DNA of 27,498 nucleotides from a virus: positions 1 through 27,498 of the IMG/VR virus record IMGVR_UViG_3300042309_000833; one strand, written 5' to 3'. The notes beneath the pieces were generated by a model, which saw only the letters and a list, made by a program, of their open reading frames with translations, made no database searches and was not told where the DNA came from. The translations under genes and the position numbers were made by a program. Positions 27,465 through 27,498 of the stretch are shown in pieces. Every line of letters starts with the position of its first letter. Within the stretch, counting starts at the first letter, position 1.

Positions 27465-27486
27465 AGAATAAAGGATTTAAACACAT

Positions 27487-27498
27487 ATGCCATTTAAC
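27487..27498 (+). CDS. 19: Start of probable gp19 tail tube gene, cut by window edge
   Basis: Only ATG CCA TTT AAC (MPFN) is inside the window. AAAGGA lies 11 bases upstream, and a late-type box precedes it. In T4-like phages the tail tube gene follows the sheath gene, so gp19 is the likely identity. This rests on position only. Confidence 0.45.

Overview
The window is a piece of an AT-rich genome of a T4-like contractile-tailed phage (Straboviridae/Kyanoviridae-type myovirus). The evidence is a set of recognisable T4 core genes: neck proteins gp13 and gp14, tail sheath stabiliser gp15, small and large terminase gp16/gp17, tail sheath gp18, the first codons of what is probably the tail tube gp19, and a gp61-type primase. 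They sit beside class I ribonucleotide reductase (nrdA/nrdB) and a flavin-dependent thymidylate synthase (thyX), as in T4-like phages of aquatic bacteria. No photosynthesis gene, tRNA, insertion sequence or CRISPR array is visible. The host cannot be named from this sequence.

Layout. (1) Minus strand, 7772 down to 1: eleven tightly packed genes, many with 4- or 17-base overlaps, read from a good sigma70-type promoter at 7789-7817. In transcription order: GT4 glycosyltransferase, small glycerophosphodiesterase-like enzyme, a RuBisCO-like protein (RLP), SAM methyltransferase, sugar nucleotidyltransferase, cupin, two related putative transferases, a GT2-like glycosyltransferase, a GT-D glycosyltransferase, and a further glycosyltransferase cut by the window edge. 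This looks like a phage-encoded pathway that makes, activates, modifies and transfers an unusual sugar or polyol. The RLP is its most surprising member. (2) Minus strand, 11759 down to 7949: a small unknown gene, a hairpin terminator, a T4-type late promoter, then gp13, gp14, gp15, an Ig-like baseplate-type protein and a short collagen-like structural protein. (3) Divergent gap 11760-11856. (4) Plus strand, 11857-17779: SleB-type cell-wall hydrolase, primase, SNase-type nuclease, thyX, nrdA, a small unknown, nrdB and a small cysteine-containing unknown: lysis, replication and nucleotide supply. (5) Plus strand, 17801-27498: three structural or fibre genes, including a 1069-residue collagen-like fibre with a self-cleaving S74 chaperone domain, then a small conserved gene, gp16, gp17, gp18 and the start of gp19.

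Points of note. The core block 13-14-15 is inverted and separated from 16-17-18-19 by about 14.6 kb. The big fibre gene is a visible mosaic, with a GC-rich cassette between GNVGIGT repeats. Directly downstream lie two gene relics that appear to record a fibre-tip replacement: the first 17 codons of a donor gene, then the last codons of the older fibre gene with an in-frame stop. A fibre-type domain is inserted in gp15, and another accessory insert sits in gp18. The primase promoter predicts a leaderless mRNA, and one structural gene has its start codon inside a perfect 12-bp hairpin. All functional names come from reading motifs by eye; no database search was run.
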